Positions 17,329-27,870 of a stretch of 64,000 nt of DNA are shown here, one piece after another; positions within the stretch are counted from its first letter, which is position 1; each line of letters begins with the position of its first letter. The stretch is from Pelagibacterium nitratireducens (GTDB lineage Bacteria > Pseudomonadota > Alphaproteobacteria > Rhizobiales > Devosiaceae), in contig NZ_CP146275.1 in NCBI RefSeq assembly GCF_037044555.1, forward strand, positions 186,001 to 250,000, read 5' to 3'. The position numbers and the translations under genes are program-made. The notes below the pieces were generated by a model. That model was given only the letters and a program-made list of their open reading frames with translations, ran no database searches and was not told the DNA's origin.

Positions 17329-17679
17329 ATGCAGACAAATCCCAAGGAAAAGGGCACCGGCGCCTTCATTCTCCAGCGCGTCACCGGGGCGATCAATATC
17401 GTTCTGGTCGGGTTCTTGATCTGGCTCGTCGTTTCGCTGTCGGGCGCCGACCGGGCCCAGATGACCGCGACCTTTGCCAATCCGCTGGTGTCGATCCTTG
17501 CCATCGTCCTGTTCGCCGTCGCCTTCATCCACATGCGCAACGGCATGAACGAGGTGATCGAGGATTACATCCACGAGCCGCGCAATCACTCGCTGGCCAA
17601 GGCGGCCAACACCATTTTCACCGTGATCGTGGGCGTTATCGCCCTGGTTTCGGTTCTCGTCCTCGCCTTCGGAGGTTAA
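17329..17679 (+). CDS. sdhD: Succinate dehydrogenase membrane anchor subunit
   Basis: The 116-residue protein has three membrane helices. [17 protein letters not shown] matches the conserved His and Asp-Tyr region of SdhD, where the His serves as the second heme ligand in related proteins. GGGGGAAC precedes the ATG at 17329. It is co-transcribed with sdhC and sdhA. Confidence 0.93.
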   Translation: MQTNPKEKGTGAFILQRVTGAINIVLVGFLIWLVVSLSGADRAQMTATFANPLVSILAIVLFAVAFIHMRNGMNEVIEDYIHEPRNHSLAKAANTIFTVIVGVIALVSVLVLAFGG

Positions 17680-17687
17680 TTTCGCTC

Positions 17688-19487
17688 ATGGCTTCGGCTT
17701 ACCAAATCATCGACCACGCCTATGACGTCGTGGTGGTCGGCGCCGGCGGCGCGGGACTGCGCGCCACGCTGGGCATGGCCGAGCAGGGCTTTTCGACCGC
17801 CTGCGTCACCAAGGTCTTCCCCACCCGCAGCCACACCGTCGCTGCGCAGGGCGGCATCGCGGCCTCGCTCTCCAACATGGGCCCCGACAGCTGGCAGTGG
17901 CACATGTACGACACCGTCAAGGGGTCGGACTGGCTGGGCGATAATGACGCCATGGAATATCTGGCCCGCGAGGCCCCCCAGGCGATCTACGAGCTCGAGC
18001 ATTACGGCGTGCCGTTTTCGCGCACCGAACAGGGCAAGATCTATCAGCGCCCGTTCGGCGGTCACATGACCGAATATGGCGAAGGCCCCCCGGTGCAGCG
18101 CACCTGCGCGGCGGCTGACCGCACCGGCCATGCCATCCTGCACACGCTTTATGGCCAGTCGTTGCGCAACAACGCCGAGTTCTTCGTCGAGTATTTCGCG
18201 CTCGATCTGATCATGGGCGAGAATGGGGAATGCCAGGGCGTCATCGCCTGGAAGCTCGACGATGGCACCATCCACCGCTTCCGCGCCAAGATGGTTGTGC
18301 TGGCCACCGGCGGGTACGGACGCGCCTACTTCTCGGCCACGTCGGCCCACACCTGCACGGGCGATGGCAACGGCATGGTGGCCCGCGCCGGGCTGCCGCT
18401 CCAGGATATGGAATTCGTCCAGTTCCACCCCACGGGCATTTACGGCTCGGGGTGCCTCATCACCGAGGGCGCGCGCGGTGAGGGCGGATATCTCGTCAAT
18501 TCCGAGGGCGAGCGCTTCATGGAGCGCTATGCCCCCAACGCCAAGGATCTGGCGTCCCGCGACGTCGTTAGTCGCTGCATGACCATGGAAATCCGCGAGG
18601 GGCGGGGCGTGGGCGCCAAGGGCGACCACATCTTCCTGCACCTCGACCATCTCGATCCCGCCGTGCTCCATGAGCGGCTGCCGGGCATTTCGGAATCGGC
18701 AAAGATTTTTGCCGGCGTCGATCTCACCCGCGAGCCGATCCCGGTCATTCCCACCGTCCACTACAATATGGGCGGCATCCCGGCCAATTATCACGGCGAG
18801 GTGCTCAACCCCACCGAGGGCGATCCCGATCGCGTGGTGCCCGGGCTGATGGCGGTGGGCGAAGCGGCCTGCGCTTCGGTGCACGGCGCCAACCGGCTGG
18901 GGTCCAACTCGCTGACCGATCTTGTGGTGTTCGGCCGCGCCGCCGCGCTGCGGGCCGGCGCGGTGATGGACCGGAGCGCACCGATCCCTTCGATCAACAG
19001 CGCCCAGGACGACAAGATCCTCGCCCGGTTCGACCGGCTGCGTCATGCCAATGGCAGCGCGCCGACCGCAAAACTGCGCGACAAGATGCAGCGCGCCATG
19101 CAGGAAGACGCCGCCGTTTTCCGCACCCAGGAAACCCTCGAAGCGGGCTGTGAGCGGATTTCAGGCATCTGGGCCGACCTCGCCGACGTCAAGGTCACCG
19201 ACCGCTCGATGATCTGGAATTCCGATCTTGTGGAAACCCTCGAGCTTGAAAACCTCATGGCCAACGCCATCACCACGGTCTATTCGGCCGCGGCGCGCAA
19301 GGAGAGCCGCGGCGCTCACGCCCGCGAGGATTTCGCCGATCGCGACGACGTCAACTGGCGCAAGCACACGCTGAGCTGGATCGATGATGCGGGCAAGGTG
19401 ACGCTCGGCTACCGTCCGGTTCACGTCGATCCGCTGTCCGATGGCATTGATCTCAAAAAGATCGCGCCCAAGGCCCGCGTTTACTAA
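17688..19487 (+). CDS. sdhA: Succinate dehydrogenase flavoprotein subunit
   Basis: The 599-residue catalytic subunit oxidises succinate to fumarate on the cytoplasmic face. [12 protein letters not shown] binds [17 protein letters not shown] carries the covalently flavinylated His at about residue 49. [11 protein letters not shown] and [18 protein letters not shown] are the active-site and FAD segments. It starts eight bases after sdhD, with GGAGG just upstream. Confidence 0.98.
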   Translation: MASAYQIIDHAYDVVVVGAGGAGLRATLGMAEQGFSTACVTKVFPTRSHTVAAQGGIAASLSNMGPDSWQWHMYDTVKGSDWLGDNDAMEYLAREAPQAIYELEHYGVPFSRTEQGKIYQRPFGGHMTEYGEGPPVQRTCAAADRTGHAILHTLYGQSLRNNAEFFVEYFALDLIMGENGECQGVIAWKLDDGTIHRFRAKMVVLATGGYGRAYFSATSAHTCTGDGNGMVARAGLPLQDMEFVQFHPTGIYGSGCLITEGARGEGGYLVNSEGERFMERYAPNAKDLASRDVVSRCMTMEIREGRGVGAKGDHIFLHLDHLDPAVLHERLPGISESAKIFAGVDLTREPIPVIPTVHYNMGGIPANYHGEVLNPTEGDPDRVVPGLMAVGEAACASVHGANRLGSNSLTDLVVFGRAAALRAGAVMDRSAPIPSINSAQDDKILARFDRLRHANGSAPTAKLRDKMQRAMQEDAAVFRTQETLEAGCERISGIWADLADVKVTDRSMIWNSDLVETLELENLMANAITTVYSAAARKESRGAHAREDFADRDDVNWRKHTLSWIDDAGKVTLGYRPVHVDPLSDGIDLKKIAPKARVY

Positions 19488-19501
19488 GGAGCGAACGAAA
19501 C

Positions 19502-20287
19502 ATGGCTGAACTCGTCCTCGACAAGCGCTCCCGCCCCAAAAAGGGCAAGACCTGGCCAAAGCCGGACGGCGCGACGAACCTGCGTGAATACAAGGTCTAT
19601 CGCTACGATCCCGACACGGGCGACAATCCGCGCATCGACGTCTATTTCGTCGATCTCGACGATTGCGGGCCGATGATTCTCGATGGGCTCTTGTGGATCA
19701 AGAACAACATCGATCCCACGCTCACCCTGCGCCGCTCGTGCCGCGAAGGGATTTGCGGTTCGTGCGCCATGAACATCGACGGCGCCAATACGCTGGCCTG
19801 CACCAAGGGCATGGACGAGGTTTCAAACGGCCCGATCGCCGTCTATCCGCTGCCGCACATGCCGGTTGTGAAAGATCTGGTGCCCGACCTTTCGACCTTT
19901 TACGAGCAGCACAAATCGGTCCAGCCATGGCTGCAGACCAAATCACCCACCCCGGACACCGAATGGCTGCAGTCGAAAGAGGACAGGGCCAAGCTCGACG
20001 GGCTTTACGAGTGCATATTGTGCGCGTGCTGCTCGACCTCGTGCCCGTCCTATTGGTGGAACGGCGAAAAATATCTCGGTCCGGCCGTGCTGTTGCAGGC
20101 CTATCGCTGGCTGATCGACAGCCGCGACGAAGCCACGTCCGAACGCCTCGACGATCTTGAAGACCCCTTCAAGCTCTATCGCTGCCACACCATCATGAAC
20201 TGCGCCAAGGTCTGCCCCAAAGGGCTCAACCCGGCCAAGGCGATTGCCGAAATCAAGAAGATGATGGTCGAACGCAAGGTGGCCTGA
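19502..20287 (+). CDS. sdhB: Succinate dehydrogenase iron-sulfur subunit
   Basis: The 261-residue electron-transfer subunit has a 2Fe-2S plant-type domain ([15 protein letters not shown] plus a downstream Cys) and a C-terminal domain with [16 protein letters not shown] and [17 protein letters not shown] for the 4Fe-4S and 3Fe-4S clusters. The length is standard. It is the last gene of the sdh operon, and a strong terminator follows 26 bases after the stop. Confidence 0.98.
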   Translation: MAELVLDKRSRPKKGKTWPKPDGATNLREYKVYRYDPDTGDNPRIDVYFVDLDDCGPMILDGLLWIKNNIDPTLTLRRSCREGICGSCAMNIDGANTLACTKGMDEVSNGPIAVYPLPHMPVVKDLVPDLSTFYEQHKSVQPWLQTKSPTPDTEWLQSKEDRAKLDGLYECILCACCSTSCPSYWWNGEKYLGPAVLLQAYRWLIDSRDEATSERLDDLEDPFKLYRCHTIMNCAKVCPKGLNPAKAIAEIKKMMVERKVA

Positions 20288-20313
20288 ACCGGCGCCATGC
20301 GATAGACGTTAAA

Positions 20314-20350
20314 GGGGTCCGTGGACAGTCCACGGACCCCGTTTGCTTTT
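20314..20350 (+). terminator. Rho-independent terminator of the sdh operon
   Basis: GGGGTCCGTGGA and TCCACGGACCCC form a perfect 12-bp stem with a 3-base loop, followed by GTTTGCTTTT. Confidence 0.9.
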
Positions 20351-20363
20351 AAGGAGCCGCGCC

Positions 20364-20594
20364 ATGACCGACTATGAAACCATTGTCTATGTCGAACGCG
20401 AATCGGTGGCCCGGCTCATGGTCACCGCGCTTCAGGCGCACGGGTTCACCCCGCGCGAAATCACCGATGGCGGGCTGCCGGGCATCGGGGCGGGGCTGAC
20501 GGGCAAGGGCCTGGCCATCGCCGTGCCCACCCATGAGGCCCGCGACGCCCAGCCGCTGGCCGAAGCGTTGCTCAAGGACATGCTGGACCGCTAG
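20364..20594 (+). CDS. DUF2007 small protein
   Basis: The 76-residue product reads ETIVYVERESVARLMVTALQAHG and ends with a helical tail, matching DUF2007 (putative signal-transducing small proteins related to PII-like folds). AAGGAG precedes the ATG at 20364. It lies just after the sdh terminator, so it may be expressed by read-through or its own promoter. Confidence 0.7.
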   Translation: MTDYETIVYVERESVARLMVTALQAHGFTPREITDGGLPGIGAGLTGKGLAIAVPTHEARDAQPLAEALLKDMLDR

Positions 20595-20647
20595 AGCCGC
20601 TTGCAGCGAGCCCATTGGGCAACGCCGCTGCTGCCTTCCCCACCCTG

Positions 20648-20744
20648 TCACCCCGGCTTGACCCGGGGCCCAGTACACTCAGCGTCCGAGATAAAAACCC
20701 CGGCTCTGCCGCTTACGGATCCCGGGTCTTCGCCCGGGATGACC
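20648..20744. repeat. Paired palindromic element (RIME-like)
   Basis: Two palindromes, ACCCCGGcttgaCCCGGGG and TCCCGGGtcttcgCCCGGGA, lie about 50 bases apart, with GTCA at the outer left edge and TGAC at the outer right edge. The architecture recalls the rhizobial intergenic mosaic elements (RIME), and a second copy of the same plan lies near 24.3 kb. The rest of the 193-base gap between the DUF2007 and DUF2254 genes holds nothing else recognisable. Confidence 0.6.
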
Positions 20745-20787
20745 AGTGTGGAGACAATGTGGTTTGAGCACGTGTTCGCGCAACACC

Positions 20788-22071
20788 TCACTCGGTCGCC
20801 TTGTCCTTGAGCCAGTCCACCATGGTTTGCGGCAGCTGGTGGTTGTCCACGTCGCGGGCCATCACCTTACGCCATTTGGTAATCGCTTCACGCTGGTGCT
20901 CCTGCCGGCTCACCCGATCGAAAAGGATCAAGAGCTCGATCAGCCTTTCGGTGGCCAGCGTATCGGTGCGCATGGCCGGCAACAGCGCGGGCACGATCAG
21001 GTCGAGATAGTGGGCCAGCCCCAGCTCGGGCCGCTTGAGCGCGGCACGCCCATCGCTGGTGAACAGCACCCGGGGCACGCCGTCCGAGCGGACCAGCGGC
21101 AGGAGCGAGCCGCTCATATGATCGATGGCGGCGACGGCTGTGTTGGGATCGTTGATGCCGGGCGAGAGCGCCCGCAAGGCGATATCGATCAGCGCACGCG
21201 CCTCATAGGTGGCTTCCTGGAGCACGTCGCGGCGCGGTCCGATGGTAAAGCATTTGATCAGCGCCCTGATGTCGGGAGCAGGTCCCTCCACATGCGCCAT
21301 AGGCATGCCTTCGGCCACATAATCGTCAACCCGCAGATCGATTTCGAGGCGCAGGCTGTTGTCCTTTAGAATGTGGAGCAGCTGATCGTAGGCGATGTGG
21401 CGGATATAGCCGCTGCCGGGTGCAGGAACGGGCGCCCCGGCAAAGCCGTCGAACTCTTTGAGGCGGCGGTTGGCGCTGGCGATATCGGAGGCATCGGCCC
21501 TGGCGGCGACCTTGCCGACGGACTTGGCGAACCGCTTGCCCAGATCGGCGACGATGACATCGGCCTGGATCGACAGCGCCATGTGGTGGACGAAATAGAT
21601 CACCAGCCCGAACGCGCCGGTGGCGATGACGATTGTGGCGGCCACGGCGAGCTCGGGCACGAACCCGTCCTCGAGCTCGCTCACTTCCCCCAGCACCACG
21701 AGGGCGAACAGGAACACGCCCACAAAGGCACCCAGAACCGACTGGGTGGTCCGGTCCTGCATGAACATGATCAGCACGCGCGGACCCAATTGTCCCGAGA
21801 GCTGGGTCAGTCCCACAAAGGTCAGGGAAAAGACCAGAGAGGCCATGGTCATCATGCCCCCGGCAATGGTGGTCAGAACGGCCCTTGCACCTTCAGGACC
21901 GAACCGGGGATAAAAGGATTGCTCGCGCAGGTTGGAAAGCGCATCGATGGTGTCGATCAAGACAAACAGATTGCCCAGCGCAATCCCGGCCATGGCCATC
22001 AACAGCGGCATAAACCAGAAGCTTCCGGCAATCGAAGCCATGAAAGCCTTGAGGTGGACGTAAAATCCCAT
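20788..22071 (-). CDS. DUF2254 membrane protein
   Basis: The 427-residue product has four hydrophobic helices in its first 170 residues (for example FWFMPLLMAMAGIALGNLFV, ATIVIATGAFGLVIYFVHHM) and a long soluble C-terminal region with SPGINDPNTAVAAIDHM, a recognisable DUF2254 segment. The family is a predicted inner-membrane protein of unknown function. It is a single gene, divergent from the AprI/Inh lipoprotein. Confidence 0.82.
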   Translation of the reverse strand: MGFYVHLKAFMASIAGSFWFMPLLMAMAGIALGNLFVLIDTIDALSNLREQSFYPRFGPEGARAVLTTIAGGMMTMASLVFSLTFVGLTQLSGQLGPRVLIMFMQDRTTQSVLGAFVGVFLFALVVLGEVSELEDGFVPELAVAATIVIATGAFGLVIYFVHHMALSIQADVIVADLGKRFAKSVGKVAARADASDIASANRRLKEFDGFAGAPVPAPGSGYIRHIAYDQLLHILKDNSLRLEIDLRVDDYVAEGMPMAHVEGPAPDIRALIKCFTIGPRRDVLQEATYEARALIDIALRALSPGINDPNTAVAAIDHMSGSLLPLVRSDGVPRVLFTSDGRAALKRPELGLAHYLDLIVPALLPAMRTDTLATERLIELLILFDRVSRQEHQREAITKWRKVMARDVDNHQLPQTMVDWLKDKATE

Positions 22072-22379
22072 CCGGTCTTTCCTTTTGGATCAGTGGCACG
22101 GGGGCCCAAACCGATGTTGTCCCATAACCGCCATATTGGCCACAATAGTTAACGCTGAACCCTTTGGACGGACCGGAGGGCTTGAGTCTTGAACGCTGCC
22201 GCCTTAAAGCCAAAGAGGTCGGAGCGCGATCACGGCCCCAAAGGGCCGAAAAGCGAAAGGTTTCGTGCCTTTTGATCTCGATCCGCACGACAAGCAAGGC
22301 CGCCGGCAGCGCCGTTGGAACGGTACGGAACGCTTTACGTTCCCGCATGTCCCGTCCGGGCCGAACACATGGAGCTGTT

Positions 22380-23012
22380 ATGGTTGGAACTCTTACAAGA
22401 TCGCTCGCAGTGATGATGGTCATCGGTGGCACCGCAGTGCTTGGTGCCTGTTCGCCGACCTCATTCGGCCGGTCGGCCCCTACGGTCACCGCCACGCCGC
22501 CACCGCCGACCCTTCAGCCGGTGCAGACAGGTTCGGTCTCCACGTCCGACCTGCCGCCCATCGACGGGTCGACTGTTCTGCCACAAGACCCGCCCACCAC
22601 AGGCACGCCCACCGTGCCGGGCAACACCGCATCGCTCGATGGCAGCGCGTCGACCAGTTCGCCGGGTTTCCTGCTCGACGATGTGGGCAGTCCCGGCAAC
22701 ACCACGGGCGGGCGCAATCTGACCGGCAGCGTCACCATCGAGCAGCTTTTGGGCGGCTGGACCGTGATGGTCGGCGCCGAACAGTGCCGTCTCAATCTCA
22801 CCTATACCGCCAAGGGCTCCACCGGCCGCTATCGCGCTTCGACGCCGGGTTGCATGGTTGAGGGCCTTATGGACGTGACCTCGTGGAACCTTCTGGGCAA
22901 CCAGATCCAGTTCTATAACGAGAGCGACGAGTTGGTCGGCACGCTGTTCCAGAGCGGCAACCGGTTCGTGGGCACGCTTGCGGGCGGTCAGTCCGTTTCA
23001 ATGGTCGGCTAG
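22380..23012 (+). CDS. AprI/Inh family lipoprotein (metalloprotease-inhibitor fold)
   Basis: The 210-residue product has a lipoprotein signal ending GTAVLGAC, a Pro/Thr/Ser-rich linker of about 90 residues and a C-terminal beta-barrel domain. The latter has LLGGWTVMVGAEQCRLNLTY, STPGCMVEG and VTSWNLLGNQIQFY, the two-cysteine lipocalin-like AprI/Inh pattern. Known members inhibit secreted alkaline metalloproteases; no such protease is visible here. GGAG is at 22371. The 309 bases before this start hold no other supportable gene; the frame is open upstream but without homology. Confidence 0.78.
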   Translation: MVGTLTRSLAVMMVIGGTAVLGACSPTSFGRSAPTVTATPPPPTLQPVQTGSVSTSDLPPIDGSTVLPQDPPTTGTPTVPGNTASLDGSASTSSPGFLLDDVGSPGNTTGGRNLTGSVTIEQLLGGWTVMVGAEQCRLNLTYTAKGSTGRYRASTPGCMVEGLMDVTSWNLLGNQIQFYNESDELVGTLFQSGNRFVGTLAGGQSVSMVG

Positions 23013-23023
23013 GGAGCTTTCCC

Positions 23024-23049
23024 GGAAAAAGTGGACGCCACTTTTTCGG
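23024..23049 (+). terminator. Hairpin terminator candidate after the AprI/Inh gene
   Basis: AAAAAGTGG at 23026-23034 pairs with CCACTTTTT at 23038-23046 across three bases, so the T-run is inside the stem. It lies 13 bases after the stop. Similar A/T-stem hairpins recur in Hyphomicrobiales, so it may also be a dispersed repeat. Confidence 0.55.
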
Positions 23050-23115
23050 TTCGGGAAGGCGACCACAAGAATACCGGGGGCCGATGAGCCAATGTAGCGC
23101 GAAAGATTCCGGGGC

Positions 23116-24264
23116 TTGACCGGGAGCGAAGGAGCCTCGGGCTCCATTGTCGATGCGTATGCCGACATGATCGTCGCCGGGCAGGTCAAGCCCGACGCGG
23201 CGCAAAAGCACGCTGTCGAAAAATTGCAGAAGGTCGCCGAAGGGCTCGATCAGCTCGAAGCCCATGCGGGCTCGGTTTTGTCCGCCCTGTTCCGGCGCAA
23301 GCGCGAAGCGCCCAAGGGCCTCTACATCTGGGGCGATGTGGGCCGGGGCAAGACCATGCTCATGGATCTGTTTTACAGAACGGTCCCGGTCAGCGCCAAA
23401 CGGCGCGTGCATTTCCATGAATTCATGAACGAGGTGCATGAGGGGATCGCCAAGTTCCGTTCTGAAAATCCCGGGACCAAGGGCTCCCGTGATCCCATCC
23501 CGGCAGTGGCGCGGCCCATCACCCGCTCGGTGCGGCTGTTGTGTTTCGACGAGTTCTTCGTTTCCGACATCACCGATGCCATGCTGCTGTCGCGCCTGTT
23601 CGAGATCTTGTTCGCCGATGGGGTCGTGGTGGTGGCCACCTCCAACATCCCGCCCGAAAAACTCTACTGGAACGGGCTCAACCGCCAGCTTTTCGAGCCC
23701 TTCATCGATCTGCTCACGGCCCATACCGATGTCTTCAATCTCGATGCGGATACCGACTATCGGCGCGAACGGCTCGATGCCCAGGACGTCTACAAGATCG
23801 GCACCGGGCCCGATGTCGATGGCGAAATGGATGGTCTGTTTGATCACCTGACGGGCGGGGCCGAGCCAAAGCCCGACGCCATTGAAAGCCTTGGCCGCGT
23901 CATCGCCGTTCCGGCCCAGGCCATGGGCGTGGCGCGGTTCGATTTCGCCGATCTGTGCGAACGCCCGCTCGGCGCGCGCGATTATCTCAAGCTGGCCAAC
24001 CGTTTTCACACGCTGATGATCGATCATGTGCCGGTGTTTGACCGGCTCAGATCGGACGCCGCCAAGCGCTTCATCCTGCTCGTCGATACGCTCTACGATC
24101 GCGGGGTCAAGCTCGCCGCCAGCTTTGCCGCCCCGCTCGACGATCTCGCCCAGGACGAAAGGACCCGGTTCGAGTTTGCCCGTTGTCTGTCCCGGCTCGA
24201 GGAGATGCGCTCGGCCGATTACATCGCCCAGCCCCTGCGCACCGGTTCAGGTCAGTCTTCCTGA
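23116..24264 (+). CDS. zapE: Cell division protein ZapE (AFG1-like ATPase)
   Basis: The 382-residue AAA-type ATPase has Walker A GDVGRGKTMLMD at about residues 74-85, HFHEFMNEVHEG, Walker B LLCFDEFFVSDI and the sensor segment ATSNIPPEKLYWNGLNR, all diagnostic of ZapE/AFG1. It is linked to Z-ring constriction and to respiratory protein quality control in relatives. No ATG precedes the homology: TTG at 23116 is the first start, and ATG at 23167 would lose some N-terminal similarity. It lies upstream of mdh, a common alphaproteobacterial order. Confidence 0.93.
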   Translation: MTGSEGASGSIVDAYADMIVAGQVKPDAAQKHAVEKLQKVAEGLDQLEAHAGSVLSALFRRKREAPKGLYIWGDVGRGKTMLMDLFYRTVPVSAKRRVHFHEFMNEVHEGIAKFRSENPGTKGSRDPIPAVARPITRSVRLLCFDEFFVSDITDAMLLSRLFEILFADGVVVVATSNIPPEKLYWNGLNRQLFEPFIDLLTAHTDVFNLDADTDYRRERLDAQDVYKIGTGPDVDGEMDGLFDHLTGGAEPKPDAIESLGRVIAVPAQAMGVARFDFADLCERPLGARDYLKLANRFHTLMIDHVPVFDRLRSDAAKRFILLVDTLYDRGVKLAASFAAPLDDLAQDERTRFEFARCLSRLEEMRSADYIAQPLRTGSGQSS

Positions 24265-24323
24265 CTTAATTGACGCGGCAGGGAAAGTGGCAAACCCCGT
24301 CGTTTCTCCCTCCCCGTCGCCAA

Positions 24324-24422
24324 CCCGGACTTGATCCGGGATCCATTACCCCCGGCCTCGTCGCATTGCACCATCTGCCGCTTCGACCGCGGAGTTTATT
24401 GGACCCCGGCTCCAGGCCGGGG
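24324..24422. repeat. Paired palindromic element (RIME-like), second copy
   Basis: CCCGGActtgaTCCGGG at 24324-24340 and CCCCGGCtccagGCCGGGG at 24404-24422 are two palindromes about 63 bases apart, followed by TGAC. The plan matches the element at 20.65-20.74 kb. It occupies most of the 294-base zapE-mdh gap, which must also contain the mdh promoter. Confidence 0.6.
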
Positions 24423-24546
24423 TGACGGTTGTGGCTGGGTTGGCCGTGCGTCCAAACAATCCTTGATCGTAATACGAACGGTTCACTTGCGTCCAAAGAC
24501 CGCAGGGTCTATGGAGGGCGCGAGGAAAACGTTACTTTACCTATAG

Positions 24547-25521
<975 letters not shown>

Positions 25522-25529
25522 CCGATCCG

Positions 25530-25556
25530 GCCCGGAGACACCGTCTCCGGGCTTTT
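25530..25556 (+). terminator. Rho-independent terminator between mdh and sucC
   Basis: GCCCGGAGAC and GTCTCCGGGC form a perfect 10-bp stem with a 3-base loop, followed by TTTT, nine bases after the mdh stop. Read-through would connect mdh with sucCDAB. Confidence 0.85.
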
Positions 25557-25594
25557 CCCTTTCTGCCGAACGCTAAAAAAGGTTCGTACCCGCG

Positions 25595-26785
25595 ATGAAC
25601 ATTCACGAATACCAGGCCAAGGAACTGCTCAAGGGCTACGGCGCCCCGGTCGCCAAGGGCGTGGCCATCATGAGTGCAGATGAGGCCGAAGCGGCTGCAA
25701 AATCGCTTCCCGGCCCGCTCTATGTGGTCAAGTCCCAGATCCACGCCGGCGGGCGCGGCAAGGGCAAGTTCAAAGAGCTCGGCCCCGATGCCAAGGGCGG
25801 CGTGCGGCTGGCCAAGTCGATCGAGGAGGTCGTGGCCAACGTTCGTGACATGCTCGGCAACACGCTGGTCACCGCCCAGACCGGCGATGCGGGCAAGCAG
25901 GTCAACCGCCTCTATATCGAGGACGGCGCCGACATCGATCGTGAACTCTATTGCTCGCTGCTGGTCGACCGTTCGGTGGGCAAGATGGCGTTCGTTGTGT
26001 CCACCGAAGGCGGCATGGACATCGAGCAGGTCGCCCATGACACGCCCGAAAAGATCGTCACCGTCGCCATCGATCCCGAAGCGGGCGTCACCACTGCGAA
26101 TGTGAGCGAGATTTCGAGTGCGCTGAAGCTCGCGGGCGCTGCCGCCGAGGACGCCAAGTCCCTCTTTCCGGCGCTCTACAAGGCGTTCGTCGAAAAAGAC
26201 ATGGCGCTTCTGGAAATCAACCCGCTCATCGTGATGACTGACGGCCATCTGCGCGTTCTCGACGCCAAGGTGAGCTTTGACGGCAACGCCCTGTTCCGCC
26301 ATTCCGACATCTTTGCCCTGCGCGACGAGACCGAGGAAGACGCCAAGGAGATCGAGGCGTCCAAATGGGATCTGGCCTATGTGCCCATGGACGGCAATAT
26401 CGGCTGCATGGTCAACGGCGCCGGGCTGGCCATGGCGACCATGGACATCATCCACCTCTACGGCAAGGAGCCGGCCAATTTCTGTGACGTTGGCGGTGGC
26501 GCGTCAAAGGAAAAGGTCGCCGCGGCCTTCAAGATCATCACCGCCGACCCCAAGGTCGAAGGCATTCTGGTCAACATCTTCGGCGGCATCATGAAGTGTG
26601 ACGTGATCGCCGAGGGCGTGGTCGCCGCCGTCAAGGAAGTGGGCCTGACCATTCCGCTGGTCGTGCGCCTTGAAGGCACCAATGTCGAGCTGGGCAAGAA
26701 GATCCTCAACGAATCGGGGCTGGCGATCACCGCCGCCGACGATCTCGATGACGCTGCCCAGAAGATCGTTGCGGCCGTCGCCTAA
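25595..26785 (+). CDS. sucC: Succinyl-CoA synthetase beta subunit
   Basis: The 396-residue product has an ATP-grasp N-terminal domain beginning [20 protein letters not shown] with [18 protein letters not shown] (nucleotide loop), metal-binding LLEINPLI, and a C-terminal ligase domain with [16 protein letters not shown] and [17 protein letters not shown]. With SucD it couples succinyl-CoA cleavage to ATP or GTP formation. It starts 39 bases after the mdh terminator and 29 before sucD. Confidence 0.98.
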   Translation: MNIHEYQAKELLKGYGAPVAKGVAIMSADEAEAAAKSLPGPLYVVKSQIHAGGRGKGKFKELGPDAKGGVRLAKSIEEVVANVRDMLGNTLVTAQTGDAGKQVNRLYIEDGADIDRELYCSLLVDRSVGKMAFVVSTEGGMDIEQVAHDTPEKIVTVAIDPEAGVTTANVSEISSALKLAGAAAEDAKSLFPALYKAFVEKDMALLEINPLIVMTDGHLRVLDAKVSFDGNALFRHSDIFALRDETEEDAKEIEASKWDLAYVPMDGNIGCMVNGAGLAMATMDIIHLYGKEPANFCDVGGGASKEKVAAAFKIITADPKVEGILVNIFGGIMKCDVIAEGVVAAVKEVGLTIPLVVRLEGTNVELGKKILNESGLAITAADDLDDAAQKIVAAVA

Positions 26786-26814
26786 GCCCGAACAGACAGG
26801 ATTTAGCCAAAGAC

Positions 26815-27717
26815 ATGTCCATTCTCGTCAATAAAGACACCAAGATCCTCGTGCAGGGCCTGACCGGCAAGACCGGCACGTTCCACACCGAACAGGCGCT
26901 GGCCTATTACGGCACCCAGATGGTCGGCGGCATCCACCCCAAAAAGGGCGGAGAGACCTGGTCGGGCGCGGGCGGGGAACAGCTTCCCATTTTCGCCACC
27001 GTCGCCGAAGGCAAGGAAAAGACCGGGGCGGACGCTTCGGTCATCTATGTGCCCCCCGCGGGTGCGGCCGATGCCATCATCGAGGCGATCGAAGCCGAAA
27101 TTGGTTTCATCACCTGCATCACTGAAGGTATTCCGGTTTCCGACATGGTGCGGGTGAAGGCCCGGCTCGAAAAGTCCAATTCGCGCCTTCTGGGCCCCAA
27201 CTGCCCCGGCATCCTCACCCCGGAAGAATGCAAGATCGGCATCATGCCCGGTTCGATCTTCCGCAAGGGTTCGGTGGGCATTGTGTCGCGCTCGGGCACG
27301 CTTACATATGAAGCTGTGTTCCAGACCACAAATGAGGGCCTTGGCCAGACAACGGCGGTCGGCATTGGCGGCGATCCGGTCAAGGGCACCGAATTCATCG
27401 ACGTGCTCGAGATGTTTTTGGCCGACGACGCGACCGAATCCATCATCATGATCGGCGAAATCGGCGGCTCGGCCGAAGAGGACGCCGCCCAGTTCCTGAT
27501 CGACGAAGCCAAAAAGGGGCGCTCGAAACCCATGGCAGGCTTCATCGCGGGCCGCACGGCACCCAAGGGCAAGACCATGGGCCATGCGGGCGCCGTGGTC
27601 TCGGGCGGCAAGGGCGATGCGGAATCGAAAATCGCCGCCATGGAAGCGGCGGGCATTACGGTTTCGCCCTCGCCCGCGCGGCTTGGCACAACGCTGGTCG
27701 AAGTCCTTAAAGGCTGA
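26815..27717 (+). CDS. sucD: Succinyl-CoA synthetase alpha subunit
   Basis: The 300-residue product has the CoA-binding Rossmann domain ([12 protein letters not shown]), [20 protein letters not shown], and the phosphohistidine segment [15 protein letters not shown] near the C-terminus. The length is standard. A hairpin and a 153-base gap separate it from sucA. Confidence 0.98.
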   Translation: MSILVNKDTKILVQGLTGKTGTFHTEQALAYYGTQMVGGIHPKKGGETWSGAGGEQLPIFATVAEGKEKTGADASVIYVPPAGAADAIIEAIEAEIGFITCITEGIPVSDMVRVKARLEKSNSRLLGPNCPGILTPEECKIGIMPGSIFRKGSVGIVSRSGTLTYEAVFQTTNEGLGQTTAVGIGGDPVKGTEFIDVLEMFLADDATESIIMIGEIGGSAEEDAAQFLIDEAKKGRSKPMAGFIAGRTAPKGKTMGHAGAVVSGGKGDAESKIAAMEAAGITVSPSPARLGTTLVEVLKG

Positions 27718-27738
27718 GACACGACAATGTTATCGGTG

Positions 27739-27758
27739 ACCGGGACTTAGGTCCCGGT
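27739..27758 (+). other. Stem-loop between sucD and sucA
   Basis: ACCGGGAC-ttag-GTCCCGGT is a perfect 8-bp hairpin 21 bases after the sucD stop, without a following T-run. It may stabilise the sucCD mRNA end or attenuate read-through into sucA. Confidence 0.5.
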
Positions 27759-27870
27759 TAACCAAATCGACAGGCGGAAACGCCATAGTTCAACCGAATT
27801 TGGCGGCCCATACCGGGCGGGTTGAACACATCTTTACTGAGGGGGATCGGGACCCCCAATCGAGAGCGAA

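Noticed and set aside
17676..19046. Open frame antisense to sdhA
   Set aside because: Shadow of sdhA, whose FAD and active-site motifs are intact.
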